DNA from: Microplitis mediator
Taxonomy: Eukaryota > Arthropoda > Insecta > Hymenoptera > Braconidae
Direction: 5' to 3'
NCBI RefSeq assembly: GCF_029852145.1
Contig: NC_079979.1
Span: 12,068,642 to 12,132,641, forward strand
DNA: 64,000 nucleotides
In this document: positions 10,744-23,014 of the stretch, piece by piece
Numbering within the stretch: position 1 is the first letter of the stretch
How the letters are laid out: each line of letters opens with the position of its first letter
The notes under the pieces: generated by a model
Database searches by the model: none
The model's input: only the letters and a program-made list of their open reading frames with translations
What the model was told of the DNA's origin: nothing
Made by a program: the position numbers and the translations under genes

Positions 10744-11145
10744 ACCCTGGTTAAAAAAGAGAATTAAAGAGGATTAAAAATGAATTGAATCCTTTTTAAT
10801 TCTCTTTAGAGATTTAAATAGAATTAAGGAGAATTCATATTTTGAAATTTTTAATACTTTTAAATTCTCTTCAAAGAATTAAATAAAATTAAGGAAAATT
10901 CATATTTTGAAATTTCCAATACTTTTAAATTCTCTTTAGAGAATTAAATAGAATTAAGAAGAATTCATGTTTAGAAATTTTTCATACTTTTTAATTCTCT
11001 TCAGAGAATAAAATAGAATTAAGGAGAATTCATATCTTGATATTTTTAATACTTTTAAATTCTCTTCAAAGAATTGAATAGAATTAAGGAGAATTCATAT
11101 TTCAAAATTTTCAATACTTTTAAATTCTCTTCAAAGAATTAAATC
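10744..11145 (+). mobile_element. CCCTGGTTAAAAAAG element expanded into a 77-bp minisatellite
   Basis: The left end ACCCTGGTTAAAAAAGAG matches the complete short element at 42214-42354. It is followed by about five tandem units of roughly 77 bp, each containing 'aattctctt', 'agaattaa' and 'gaattcatatttt'. The right inverted end (AACCAGGG) is missing, so the element is truncated or was remodelled by the tandem expansion. Confidence 0.6.
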
Positions 11146-11631
11146 AAGTTAACTTGATTAGATTTCAATTTAACTTCATTCAAACAAAGGCCTCGTCGCT
11201 AGCAATAATCTAGCAATAACAATTGATCAGATTTCAAACCAAACTGCAGTCAAAACATAGCTTCTGTCGCAATCATTAATTTGTCAATACCAAATTGATT
11301 GAACATAATCTAACGTACGTTTCAAAATGCCTCGTCGCACAATTCGAATCATATAACCGATCTGATCAATCGGTAACATCGCCTCAGCGCACCGAAAGCT
11401 TTCAAACAATCATTCGTTCTATAGTACGGCGTACTATCTAATCGTCCTACAGTGGACAATTGAGCTCTCGCTCTTAAAATACAGACGTGTATATTCTCTT
11501 ACAATCTACTCGATCCAAGATCGAACTAAGTACGACGATTCAGCGTCGCGTACTCTCTAACTTATACGACGATCCAGCATCGCGTAATCTTTCACTGTAT
11601 TCGCTCTCACGTATACAGCATATACATACAT

Positions 11632-11790
<159 letters not shown>

Positions 11791-12359
11791 TGCATCCATA
11801 CAGATGCATCCATACGTTCAATATCTTGTGTCAATTGTTCAACGAGTTACTATCATTATCATATCTTAATTCTCTCAATCTTTCTCATTGTAACTTCTTC
11901 AAAGGGTTTTATGCCGTAGTGCTTTCCCTAATTTTTTGGGTCAAAATATAATCTTCATTTTGATATACCCAATTCACGACTATCATTAAATAATACCCAT
12001 TTATCCTATCCATCCTTATAATTACTTAATTTAAATTAGATCATTAACATAATTTAATTTACACGTAAATTTAGATTTAAGAATATAAAATAAATAACAA
12101 AAAATAAAAGGTAACATTTTCCCGCAAATAGTATACTTTTTTTTATACTTCTTTTATATATTTGGGATATACTCGTTGATAGATCAGCAATATATATCGA
12201 TTATGATACTTTCTACTTCTATCATAAATATCTTCGACCAACACTTCGACCAACACTTCCACCAACGCATTTATAGGAAATATACCCATCGCTATACTTC
12301 GTAGTATACTTTAGAACTATACATTTTTTCATGCGGGGTGAGAGTGCAGAACTAACTTA

Positions 12360-14530
12360 GAAGCCGTGAAATTTTGTTCGCGGGGCAAAAGCCGACGCAC
12401 GTGCCCAGGATCAAGTTGTATTGCCCACGGTGAGCTTGAAACTGAAGAAAACACAGCATAAGGGCTCGGATCGTGAAACGGAAATCCACTGCCAGCAAAT
12501 CCAACAACAAGTAGAAGAGGAAGAAGAAGTATCAACACGGATGGTGTTCGAGTCTTGCAGATGAACTTGTTAATCGATATGGCCAGAACACTGGAGACAG
12601 GGGCCTTGTGGGGGGAGGAACGTATTGATGTCCCATTTCCACAGGAGTCATACGCAGCAGCGAGTGACAAAGGATTCATTATACCCAGTTTCAGCGATAG
12701 TGAGCAAATTGCTGCCACAACTAGGGAAAAGCCACTCGCGTCTATTTGCTTAGCGAATAAAATGATTCAAATTGCTCAACTGAGCACTCCGCATTGTGTA
12801 TGCGCTGAAATTGTGGGCCTAGGCGTTTCTCTCTATGTGATCTCGTCATATTTTCAGTGTCGTGACAACATTAAAAGTCGCATCATGCAATTAGTAAAGA
12901 TGTTTTAAGCTCTGAGGGGGAAAAGTGATTTATTTGCTAAAGACGCAAACGCTAGGTCTGTTAGATAGGGTCTAGATACAAGCGAGAATGGAGAAAAAGT
13001 AGAACATTTCATAGACGACAATAGGTTAGAGATTTTAAACGTCAAAACGGAAGGTCCAACTCATTCCGCGACAACCGGGGAATCATATATAGATGTCACC
13101 TTTGTCACACCAAAAACTTGCACAGTAGGTACTGAACTGGTCCATCAAACGCGAGTGGGTGTAACATACTGACCACTCTGCGATTGAAATCAGCCTAGGC
13201 ATACCAAGGGAAGAGGAAGGTATCGATGGGGCCGCTGCTAAGCGGCTTAATCTTGCAGTGGCCGATTGGAAAAATTCCACGAGACACTACCGGAACTCGC
13301 TAAAGTAAACTTTGAAGGACTTTAAAAAAAACGAGGCTGTCCACAGAATTCAGTGCCAGGACCACTATTTCCTGGTCATCATAGACGACACTTTTCGTAC
13401 CGATATCGACAAAAAAGCTCAAGTAATTGTAGATTTGATACTGAAATAGTGTCGTTCCACGAAACCAATGCTGTCGAAGTCCTAGACCAAAAAGATATTC
13501 CTTAGAAGAGAGTACATCCGATGCGGTCCAAGGAAGAATAAAGTTTCGTACCCCTACGAAGCATAGTCAGATAAAGCCCAAGTATGATTTAGCTACCGAA
13601 TATCGTAATAGAAAGAACAAAGATAGCATTAAAAAAGAACGTTAGATACCTAGAGATACACTTCGACCAGGACCTCAAACCAACACATAAAGACAAGGCG
13701 CGCAAAATTAGATAAAACCTCTAGTTGCTTACACTGACTCACTCAGACTCAATGTTGACTGCGCTTTCCGGCCACTTCAACTACTTACGAAGGCTACTTT
13801 CTATCCGTTTTCACATATGCGACAGCAGGCTGAAGTGACCTATGCAGAAAAAAGGATTGGAAGGCTCTTAGGGCCCTGCAGCGGCGAGCCCTGACTACAA
13901 TGACGTCTTCATACAAGACGGCATCGTATGAGGGACTTTGTGAAGTGGCAGTGCCTATTCGGCTTGTGATTGACAAACGTTGCGCCCCTGACAATCTTTG
14001 CACTGGCAAACAGTTAAGCCATGAATCCGTGGCCGTGCAGCCAGATGACGAAGAAGGCCTTGTCTCCCTTAAAAAATAAACCATTCGTAGATGGCAAGAA
14101 TAATGGTCCACAACGAACAAAGGACGAATGACATTTAACTTTTTTCTCGACGGACTCGCAAAATATCACAAATGCCCTAATGGAACAAAGGTAAGGACAC
14201 CATTTAGCACTTACTGCTAAAATGAACTGAGTTCGAATCTCAGCGTGAGGTGCTCCAGAGCAAGGAAGGGTGGTTCCCGAAGTGACTACAAATCGGCAGG
14301 TTCTTGCTTCATCCCCAAATTCCCTTAGAGACCTTAATGATTTCTGCAAAGATCCCATCAAAAACTAAGCAGCCAATTCCAACACCGAGAAGAGAGAGAA
14401 GAAAACTATTAGATCGTGGTTCGTCTGGCATCCGCCCAGGTGTTGTCGGAACATCTAGGCATAAGTGTGTAAGCTCATAATTTGTAGGGACTCTGCACAT
14501 TCAGGATGTCAGTCTCTAGTTAGGTGTGTG
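12360..14530 (+). pseudogene. R1-like LINE remnant, internally deleted
   Basis: Fragments in several frames lie in LINE order. First comes an endonuclease start LQMNLLIDMARTLETG near 12557 with PQESY at the expected catalytic-Glu site. Next is an endonuclease end with SYIDVTFV and DHSAIEIS near 13085-13190. Then comes an RT-distal YLEIHFDQDL stretch near 13650, and ALQRRALTTMTSSYKTASYE near 13870, a conserved block of R1-type ORF2. Last is WSTTNKGRMTF near 14105. The polymerase core with its catalytic Asp pair is missing, so there was a large internal deletion. Clade assignment rests on these motifs only. Confidence 0.6.
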
Positions 14531-14924
14531 AAAGAATGTCTTAAAGAATGGATGAATTAATGCGTACGAAACTGGGCGTCTTCTTAGGAAAGCAGGGAAA
14601 GAGACCACGTCCCCTCTTAGCCAAGTGGTATATCAGAATTGGTGCTATGCGCGAATCCTTTCCAAGCCGGTATAAGGGAAACCGAATGCTTTGGATTGAA
14701 AGGATATGGACTCGTAGTGGCTGCTGGGTTGACACCTACACGCAAGAAGTTCTTTGGTCTAATCCTTGATCCTAAGATATTGCCAATAATGAGCTTATGC
14801 TCAATATTTCGTTATAATTATATTATGGTGGACGATAGGGATGTACGAAGTGCATGTATATTTAAAAGGGTGAGGAAACGGTATTCTGAAAAAAGGAGGC
14901 AGACTTTGGTCTCGTTACATTAAT
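14531..14924 (+). other. Short open frames of unknown origin
   Basis: Two overlapping plus frames (14548-14769 and 14639-14923) are open for 73 and 94 codons. They contain basic/aromatic stretches such as KWYIRIGAMRESFPSRYKGN but no motif I recognise. They lie between the R1-like remnant and the Jockey RT and probably belong to one of them. Confidence 0.2.
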
Positions 14925-15720
14925 TACTTATACAAAGCAACCAACTCAAAAGCATTCATAAAACACTTAAGCAACGAATTCCAGGTTAATATTTCCCATG
15001 ATAAAAATTTAAGTAGAGTAGACAACGTACCTGCTATTATGCTCAGACGTTTCCCAGTCAGAATCATAAAAGACTATACCGTGATCTTTAACAAGGCCTT
15101 CAGCTCACAATATTTTCCAGAGGCCTGGAAAATGGCAAAAATAATACCGATCTATAAAAAAGGTTAACTGGTAAATTTACCCTTCAGTTACAAACCAATA
15201 AGTTTAAGTCCAATGATAAGTAAAGTGTACGTGGTAGTAATAAACAACTCGATACTTGCTCACTGCAAAAAAAAAAAAGAAATATCGGACAACAAATTTG
15301 GATTCTGACATCAACAATCCGCAGTTTACGCTATACATAAGCTGCTCACAGACATTAATACACATCTTGCCAACAATGAAATGGTGGGAGCTACCCTAAT
15401 AGACCTTGAAAAAGCATTTGATTTAGTTTAAATATTTGGGCTAATATTTATGCTAATTAAAAACAAATTTAACAAAGATCTCACAAGGCTTATCTAGTAC
15501 ATGATACCGAATCCAAAATTTATCTCGGACGGTATCAACATATCATAGTTAATTTTCCTGATTCTGGAAAGCCTATTGCAAGGACTTGTCAACTCTCCTA
15601 GCCTATTCTATATCTACGCCAGCAGCATTATAATCCTTTTTTACCTCGATGAAAACAACAATACTTACTCGACGGCATATGCAGATGTCACGGCTGCTAC
15701 ATTCAAAAAGTTTATTATTT
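14925..15720 (+). pseudogene. Jockey ORF2 reverse transcriptase, palm and fingers
   Basis: Readable Jockey RT blocks in order: YFPEAWKMAKIIPIYKKG (about 15114-15167), SYKPISLSPMISKVYVV (about 15188), GATLIDLEKAFDLV (about 15392-15429, with the first catalytic Asp), NSPSLFYIY (about 15591), and TAYADVTAATF (about 15670) at the FADD position, where the second Asp is replaced by Val. RT copies element RNA into DNA at the nicked target. Loss of the Asp and several stops and frameshifts make it inactive. Confidence 0.8.
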
Positions 15721-15743
15721 TTCTTCCGAAATAAGTACACACT

Positions 15744-17560
15744 AAGATCTCTTGCACTTAGACCCTTTTTATGACGTCCGACTTACTGACGCCAGCAGTC
15801 GTACCGGACAAATATACCTACCTGAGCGTTGTCAACGCTTTACAATTAGGTCGTGTTGTACTAATGGACCACGTGTATTATCGATTTCTTTTTCCTTTAA
15901 ATTTCATCATTTTTACTTAACGTACTTTTAAAATTTATGTATCCGTTCCCACTTAAGAATCTAAGCATAGGAGCGGTAATCTTTCTTTGATTTTCTTCTT
16001 AAAACTATAGACCACCCAACTAATGTGCACATGCATGTGATTCTTGGAAATTAGAGAAAGCTGATGGAAACTACCAAAATTTATGGTTTCCTCGGCGGTA
16101 GAGTGGCGCCGGGTCATCGGCCTACTTAATAGTCAAAATCTATTTCCCAGGGATCACACGTGTGCATGAGCCTAGAACTTTCGAGTGGGTCCGAGTCTTT
16201 TCGTATGGAAAACAAGTTACCACCACTTTTTATAGGTGAAGACCACATATAAAGACTATGGACTTTATTTAGCTCATCAGTTTTTTTGGGATTCAAACTC
16301 TGAACCATACTGAACTCCGGACACTTGACGGTGTTCGTGGCTAGAGGATTGATGTCCCGATTGAGCATTCGGTTAACGGTAGCTGGGCATACGAACCGGA
16401 CCTTGATTGACGTAATCACTCGAACAATCGGTATATCATTTTCTACTAGTCTCAGGAGAATAATTGGCGTGCTATTAAATTCACCATTCGGTTGACGGTA
16501 GCTGGGCATACGAACCGGACCTTGATCGTCGTAAGTCGTGATTTAATATCAATCGGAAGCACCGGTAGCGCTGATTATCTTTATCTTATTTTAATCATTT
16601 AATTTTATTTCAATATTGAATTGTACCACAAAACGTGAAGAATCAAAGAACATTTTACCGCGAAAATACGCGAAGATTTTGAATAATATTTTACCGCGAG
16701 ATTGCGAAGATTTTAAAGAATTATATTTTAATGTGAAAATACGCGAAGTTTTTACAAACAAATTTACATTTTATTTTACCGCAAAAAACGCGAAGACTTA
16801 TTATCATTTACATTTTACATAAACAACGAAAATTTTGAAACGCATAAATAATTAAAACAAACTGAATAAATCGATCAATTAGAATCATATTAATTAGCCG
16901 CGAGAGCGCGTGTGTATAAGTGTCCTATGTTACTGCTGACAGTCTTGACACCTCACCTAAACCTGTTGAGGGTAAGTTTTAACCATTGTAATCATTATTT
17001 GATAATTTTATTATTTTATATATATTTTGGACCTGCTTATAAAACATATGCATGACACATTTTTTTTACACTGACTATTTTAAATATTTGTAACCTTTTT
17101 GTATTTTGAGTATATTTGATCCTAAATAAATAATTACTCGTGAACATAAACATTTAAAACCATTATTTCTCAGACGATTTTACTTTAGCAATAAGATACT
17201 AGCTTCACGAGGCTTTTCGGCAGCCCACCTTCCTTTATCCCTTATTTTCTACCTGTTTAGCCGCTCAGACAGATAGTTAACAGTAGGGGGTACACAGTCT
17301 TACGTTTACCGCTCGACGTTTGATTGTGAAATTTAAATAAGTCACACTCATAGATTGGAAATCGCTTTGGGTCTTATCAATATTGTCTTCAACAATATTG
17401 TGTAGGCGCGATTTGAATATAAACAGAATAAACTGAGCATTTGATTAACGGTAGCCAGGCATACGAACTGGACCTTGATCAATGTAAGTTCCCTTTTATT
17501 CGATACGTTTATACGAAAATTCGTACCTACGCCCATCACGATCTCCAATCGTAACACAGA
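15744..17560. mobile_element. Unclassified repeat interrupting the Jockey RT
   Basis: The part from 'agatctcttgcactt' (15744) to about 16460 aligns base for base with 47879-48610, showing an interspersed repeat. Inside, the phrase 'tagctgggcatacgaac' recurs near 16380 and 16500, and a diverged copy lies near 17450. Jockey coding sequence resumes at about 17565. No ORF is conserved between the two copies. It could be an LTR with part of an internal region. No duplication was identified. Confidence 0.5.
16640..16812 (+). repeat. Degenerate tandem repeat 'ttttaccgcgaaaatacgcg'
   Basis: Four imperfect units of roughly 40-55 bp carry 'ttttaccgcga' and 'acgcgaag'. They lie inside the unclassified repeat. 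The GC-containing words stand out against the AT-rich background. Confidence 0.6.
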
Positions 17561-17564
17561 CGAC

Positions 17565-17955
17565 CCAATATTTTAGGTTACTGGAATAACTCCAAATGAA
17601 ATTCAACCCAAACTAGAAGACAGAGTCAATAAAATAAACCAATTTCATACAACCTAGAATTTGAGAATCAACTCATTAAAATGCGGAACTATAGTAAATA
17701 AAATCCTTCTAACCAAACAGCTACAACAAAAAGAACACAAGCAGCGGACTTTAAAATCACTACATTCAATCCAGACCCAAAATAACCAGCAACAATTCCC
17801 ACTAAAAAGTTAGTCAAATATCTAGAGGTCCATCTGGTTGACCTAGTAAGGTGAACAGGACGTGTTGATACACAACTAAATAAAGCTGGAAATTAATACA
17901 AACCATTATCTAGACTTTTCCACAATATCAACATACTGTAACCGTGCAGAAAACG
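17565..17955 (+). pseudogene. Jockey ORF2, RT-distal region
   Basis: Frames read VTGITPNEIQPKLEDRVNKI, then INSLKCGTIVN, KSLHSIQTQNN and KYLEVHL, followed by RLFHNINI. These correspond to the helices after the catalytic RT strand and to the conserved 'KYLGV.LD' block of Jockey LINEs. Frames change at least twice. Confidence 0.6.
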
Positions 17956-19718
17956 TAAGACGTGAGAGTGTGGCTCTCTCGCTTCAATTATTCTCTTTCC
18001 CTCTCTCTCTTCCTGCTCTGAGAGTCAAGTGCAGCAGTCTAGTCTCTGCGTTAGAATTTGGGGGATGATTTCGCGCAGCATGGGACCGCAAATTAGTCCC
18101 TGCGCATAATTAGGTGGGGTCAACGCAGGTTGTGGCCCAGAGAACTGACCCAAGACAATTGATCAAAAGACGACACTTAAGTTCGAGAGCTGTAACTGAT
18201 CGGTCTTATCCACTTTACTCTCTCTAAAATTGTCTACTATATATATATATATTTCTTTTCCGAGCATTATTGTATATAAGATATAGTGAGTTTAAGTTAA
18301 CTTGAGTTCGGTTAGCGAAAACGCACCGACGCAAAATTATTTCTGCTCAAGTAATTAATTATTAGAACTTGTCTTTGTTATATTAAACTAAATTTATTCA
18401 ATCTATTAGAAGTGATACGAAACCTTCCGCTTGAGTCTTTCATAATTTATTTGAATTAATAGTTAATTTGTTAATTGAGATACGTGGTGTTGCTTTGATA
18501 CACCAAATTGAATATTACACCTGAAGTTCGTTTATCTGGTCAAATAAATAAAACCAAAGTGTATAAAGTGAGTGGTGTGGTTTTCTTCGTGTGCGACAAC
18601 CTGCCAACGCGGATCCCAGGAGCCAGAGGAAACCTATTGGACACCAACATCACCAGGACCAAGCCGAGAAGAATCGTCGACCAGCATCATCAATAAATCG
18701 ACCCGAATTCCGATAAGTTCTCAACGAATTACAAGTATATCAATATATAGATTTTCATTCTTTCTCTCTCTCTTCAACGCGGTTAATATTTGTTAATTTA
18801 TTCCCGCTCACCATAAATTAATTCACGCCTCGAGTCGATCAAATTACATTCGAACGCTTTGTAAATATTTATAAAATTATCAAAATTTTAAGTCAAAGGG
18901 GAAACTGTATATAAATTGGGATCTTGGTTAAATAAAGTATAAGTTTGATTGTTATTTCTTGATTAAATTTAATTATCACCAGCGTCACATAGCATAAAGA
19001 TTTTCTTTCAGCCGCGTGTCCGGTCAGGATGAGTACCTGCTTCCTGAGAGCATTTCCCGTCTTTTGGAACCAGAATTTTAGAATAAAATAAGTATAATTA
19101 ATGATAGTAAATTTAAGTAAATCAGTAATTTCGGGAAATCTATTTGACTGTGTTTCTTGGCTATCTGGACACGCAGTAGCCAGGGCCCACCGTTATAATA
19201 CTCAGAAGAGCCCGAGTTATTTGTTACTTGCTGCTAATTAGGCTGATAATAACATACGCTGTCCCAGTCAAGTGGAATCTGGATGCTGCATAAGTTGAGA
19301 AGCTGAAACTGTTTTGTGTATAGGCACTTGCATCAAACAAGATAATACTTGCTTGATTACGTGCGAGGACAAACTAGATGTGTCCTGTCTTAATGTTATT
19401 GAAATAATTGTGACTGAACGATGAATCTGCTTTGTGATCTTTATTTTGAAAACGTGTGTACAGCACGAGAGCTGAAGGTTCAGTAATTATATCGGTTTTA
19501 CAAAAATTCTTACAAGTAGTTGCCAGGTATAATTTTACAATAGTGGGGATGACTTAGGTAGTGGGTTATTACAAATTTGGTGGGAGTACTTAGGTTACTA
19601 GAGTCTTGAATTGTCAAGTCCTTAACAGGAGGGTAGGACATCAGAAGAGTGTCTCTAACATTTGAACCTTTGGATCTCAGAATTTCAAAGAGGTATTTGC
19701 AGTTAAAACATTAGGCTC
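17956..19718. other. Insertion of LTR-like, non-coding sequence
   Basis: There is no coding sequence. It has a pyrimidine-rich stretch (about 17970-18020), a short TA run near 18240 and an exon-like phrase at about 18560-18690 with no conserved domain. A GC-richer patch near 19010-19070 resembles the 3' parts of other LTRs in the window (around 45025 and 49780). It is probably one or more LTR remnants within the Jockey C-terminus. Confidence 0.35.
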
Positions 19719-20546
19719 TGTTACGATGTTGGCATCGTACGCCTCCGTTTGTCATCGGGACAGAACTGTCACATGACTAGTGCGACAGTTCTGTCTATAA
19801 AAGAGCGCGTTAACGTGCGACCGGTGCTTTTTCGTAATTAGCTTTAAGTAGACAAGTAGTTCATATTCACTGCTAATTGTCGTGTAGTAATTGACCTGTT
19901 CGCTGATCGTCATTACTGCTTATTAATTTGTTCTTAACTCATATTTGTTGGTAACTCGTCTAGTGTCCGCGGTAATTAGTTAAATAAATTATCCAGTATT
20001 TATTACATCACATTTGTTTGTAATAAATAATAGCTCATATCTGTTGCTATACCGAAGACGGTTATTTGAATAAATTAGTAGAAGGCCCTGTACCGTTAAG
20101 TACAGTAACGATATTGGTAACCAGTGTGTGTGTGCGACGTGGCATATTAGTTTATTATTAGTTCAATAAATAATTAAACTAATAACTGAAACCAGTGTTG
20201 AGTGAATTCACCTGTGCTTTCCCAAGTCCACATTAGACAATTAAGGGTCTCCTCAGCCAATACATTGGGTATCAGTATCACGGTCCAAGGAGACGATTTC
20301 CAAGGATCAACCAACGCCAGTCCAAGGACATCCAGGACTACATCCATCTCCGAACTCAATCTTAGGCTAAGTACTAGTATTAGTTTAGAATTGTAAGGCC
20401 AGTTCGGGTAAATTAATTTATAGCTAAGGCATTATTAAATTAAATTCAATCAGTCAGAGTTTCATTGAGAGCTAGCGGGGCAAACTTTGACCCACTAACT
20501 GCACCCTTCCACCAGTAAGTGCAGGATAACGTACCCCAGCGTTGCA
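19719..20546 (+). mobile_element. Solo LTR, family b copy 2, TSD GCTC
   Basis: It begins TGTTACGATGTTGG and ends AGCGTTGCA, flanked by GCTC on both sides (19715-19718, 20547-20550). A TATA box (tctataaaagagcg) sits about 75 bp in, with AATAAA words in the middle. It shares ends and several internal phrases with copy 1 at 9568-10279 but is about 115 bp longer. Confidence 0.85.
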
Positions 20547-20814
20547 GCTCTAATAAAGTTCAGAAGGTAACTGAATTTTGTTTAAATATTTTCTATGGTA
20601 AGTTGTCAAAATACTTAAGTGAAAGTGGACAATTATCGGATTAGATCCTTCTTAAAAGACCCGAGTAATAAAACGTTTTAAGTAAATATTCCTTGAGCAA
20701 TAAATATTTGTATTTAAGTGAAACTAAACATCTGGTGTAAATGTGTTTGGGTATTTCCCAGATATTTTTCTTAATAAAAAATGTCCACTGCTTCAATTTA
20801 TGAATTTATGAACT
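20547..20814. other. Non-coding sequence after the solo LTR
   Basis: AT-rich sequence continuous with that upstream of the LTR (19500-19718). No gene or element end was recognised. Confidence 0.3.
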
Positions 20815-21016
20815 AGACTCTCAACAAAAACAGTTTAAAAGATCCTGCCTGAGATTGGCACTGGCCATGTACAGAAAGACGCACACAGAGGACGTGGAGA
20901 GAATAAGTAATAAAGAAATATATGACACAGCAAACATCCAGACAATTTCATCCTCAGAATCTCCGGAGACTACTACAGCTAACTACCAAATATAGAGAAT
21001 ACCATTATCTAAAAAC
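20815..21016 (+). pseudogene. Jockey ORF2, C-terminal part
   Basis: The frame reads LRLALAMYRKTHTEDVERIS followed by NKEIYDTANI. This matches the conserved 'LR...G.YR....SN..LY..ANI' block near the C-terminus of Jockey ORF2. It is cut at 21016 by the hAT element, and the flanking sequence resumes at 34036. Confidence 0.65.
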
Positions 21017-22357
21017 CAGTGATGGGCATACTTAAGTACATTTGTATTTTAAGTACTAATTAAGTATTAAATACTTTGATATATAATAATTTTTTTTTTT
21101 GTAAAGTAAAAATATCCAAGTAATTAGTATTTCGAACAAGTACTAAATACTACATACCGAAGTACTTAGTATTTTATTTATTATCTAATTACAAATACTT
21201 TTATACTTGGTATTTATGATTTTTCCAAGTACTAAATACTATTGTATTTAGTACTTGGAAAAATTAGAAATACAATAGTATTTAGTATTTGATTTTTCAA
21301 TTAAATAAGAATACTTTTGTACTCATATGACGGTTTAAGTACTAAGGACATTTGTACTGAGATTAAAAGTTATATTGAAGTACTAGATCATTGGTATTTC
21401 TGATAAAAAATAATTAAAAACTCCGAGAGTATTTTTTAGATTGACTATAGAAGTTAAGCCAATAATAAATTAAAACGATTCAACTTTTTAACTCTAAAAA
21501 AACTTTTTATTTAAAATTTTACAATAATGTTATTTTTTTATCACTTATTTTGCAATAATTTTTATTTTTTCAAAACGTAAGAAATTTGGCGTTAGCTCTT
21601 CCTATAACTCTTTTTTCAAATTTAGTATTTGATAAAAGATTATATTGCGGTAAGTCAGTCATTTTTGCGCGATTAAATAATCTCTCGACAGACGCTGAAG
21701 ATGGTGTTGGTTATTAAATTTTATAAAAACATCACGAATTAAAGGGTATGAGTTCAATACGGTCATATCAGTGTTAGCGTCTCTTAAGTAATTTACTAGT
21801 TCAATTTTTGGAGTCGTTTTTTCAAACATCATATTCACCGGATTAGATTCTGCTGTAGACGGCCCAAAGTTGAAAAATTTATCAACCACCATAGGTTGAG
21901 CTGGTACGTTAATTTTATTTTCATCAGTCATTGCATTTAGAACTAGTTTCTTGATTATTTTTTGCTTGGCAATTTCAAAACAAGACAGCCAAACTCCTTT
22001 AAATTCTGGATGCACAACTGCAGCAACTGCTGCGATTTCTCCTTCTCGTTCGATTTCGAAAAATTGTTTAAACCTCGATGTCAAGTTTTCACGGAGTCCT
22101 TTTACAATAGGTTTGCAATATTTTAGGCGATTGCTCGATACCAAACTCAAATTATTACGGAGTGATATCAAGCTTGGCAATAAGTAACCATAGGTAACAT
22201 TTCCCTGCAGTTTATCAAGAGTATCAGCAACGGGTTTCAAACAAATTAAATATTCTTCTATGTACCTGTCATGACGTGATTATTTGATCGATTATTGAAG
22301 TTGCTCAGAAAAGAATGATTAACTTGTAGATTAGGGTGTTTCAAAAAAAAAAATCGG

Positions 22358-23014
22358 TCTGTCAGTTGACCCTGCGGACCAGCCCCAAAACTTCCCGCTG
22401 TTTTCGAGCTCGCTGAGCTCGAAAACATTATTGTGAATATATTTTCGAGCTCTTCGAGCTCGCAAATACTTTTGTATGCCATTGTTTTGTAAAAAACCAT
22501 TTTTTAGCATTTCTTTCTTCCACGATATCTCGCGAACGAATTAACCGATTTTGATGGTTGAGGTGGCATTCGACGCGGCTTATAGAGTTTTAGAGCTGAT
22601 TAGATTTTGGAATCAATCCATCGAGCAAATTGGAAGTTATCCAAATAAAACATTTTTGAAAAAATTTTATTTTTGAAATATCTCTGAACGCACCCTACCG
22701 ATTAAGTTCAAATTTTTACGGCCTCAAGACATTAACAAGCCGCGTCGAATGACACCTCAACGATCAAAATCGGTTCATCCGTTCAAGAGTTATGAATATT
22801 TACATACATACATACGTACGTACGTACGAACGTACGTACGTACGTACGTACGTACACACATACATACACTCGGACATCATCGTGAAATTAGTCAGGATAG
22901 CTTCCTAGAACCTCAAAACGTCCAAATTTGATAGAAATTCGGTTTTTGCAAATCGGACCGAAACCAATAACTTCCCGAATTTTTGAAAATTTTCAATTTT
23001 CTTAGCGGGAAGTT
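22358..23014. mobile_element. CTTCCCGC MITE nested in the snap-back element
   Basis: The ends AACTTCCCGC (22389) and GCGGGAAGTT (23014) face each other. About 30 bp further left (ggtctgtcagttgacc) may also belong to it. Internally, 22531-22586 and 22734-22791 are inverted copies of a segment with 'ccgattttgat' and 'cattcgacgcggctt', so this is a snap-back too. It has palindromic TTTTCGAGCTC words and a TACG microsatellite at 22801-22855. Confidence 0.7.
22801..22855. repeat. (TACG)n / (TACA)n microsatellite
   Basis: Tetranucleotide acgt/acat iterations inside the CTTCCCGC MITE. Confidence 0.9.

Noticed and set aside
12555..12908. 117-codon frame as a host gene
   Set aside because: It is the decayed endonuclease start of the R1-like LINE (LQMNLL.., PQESY).
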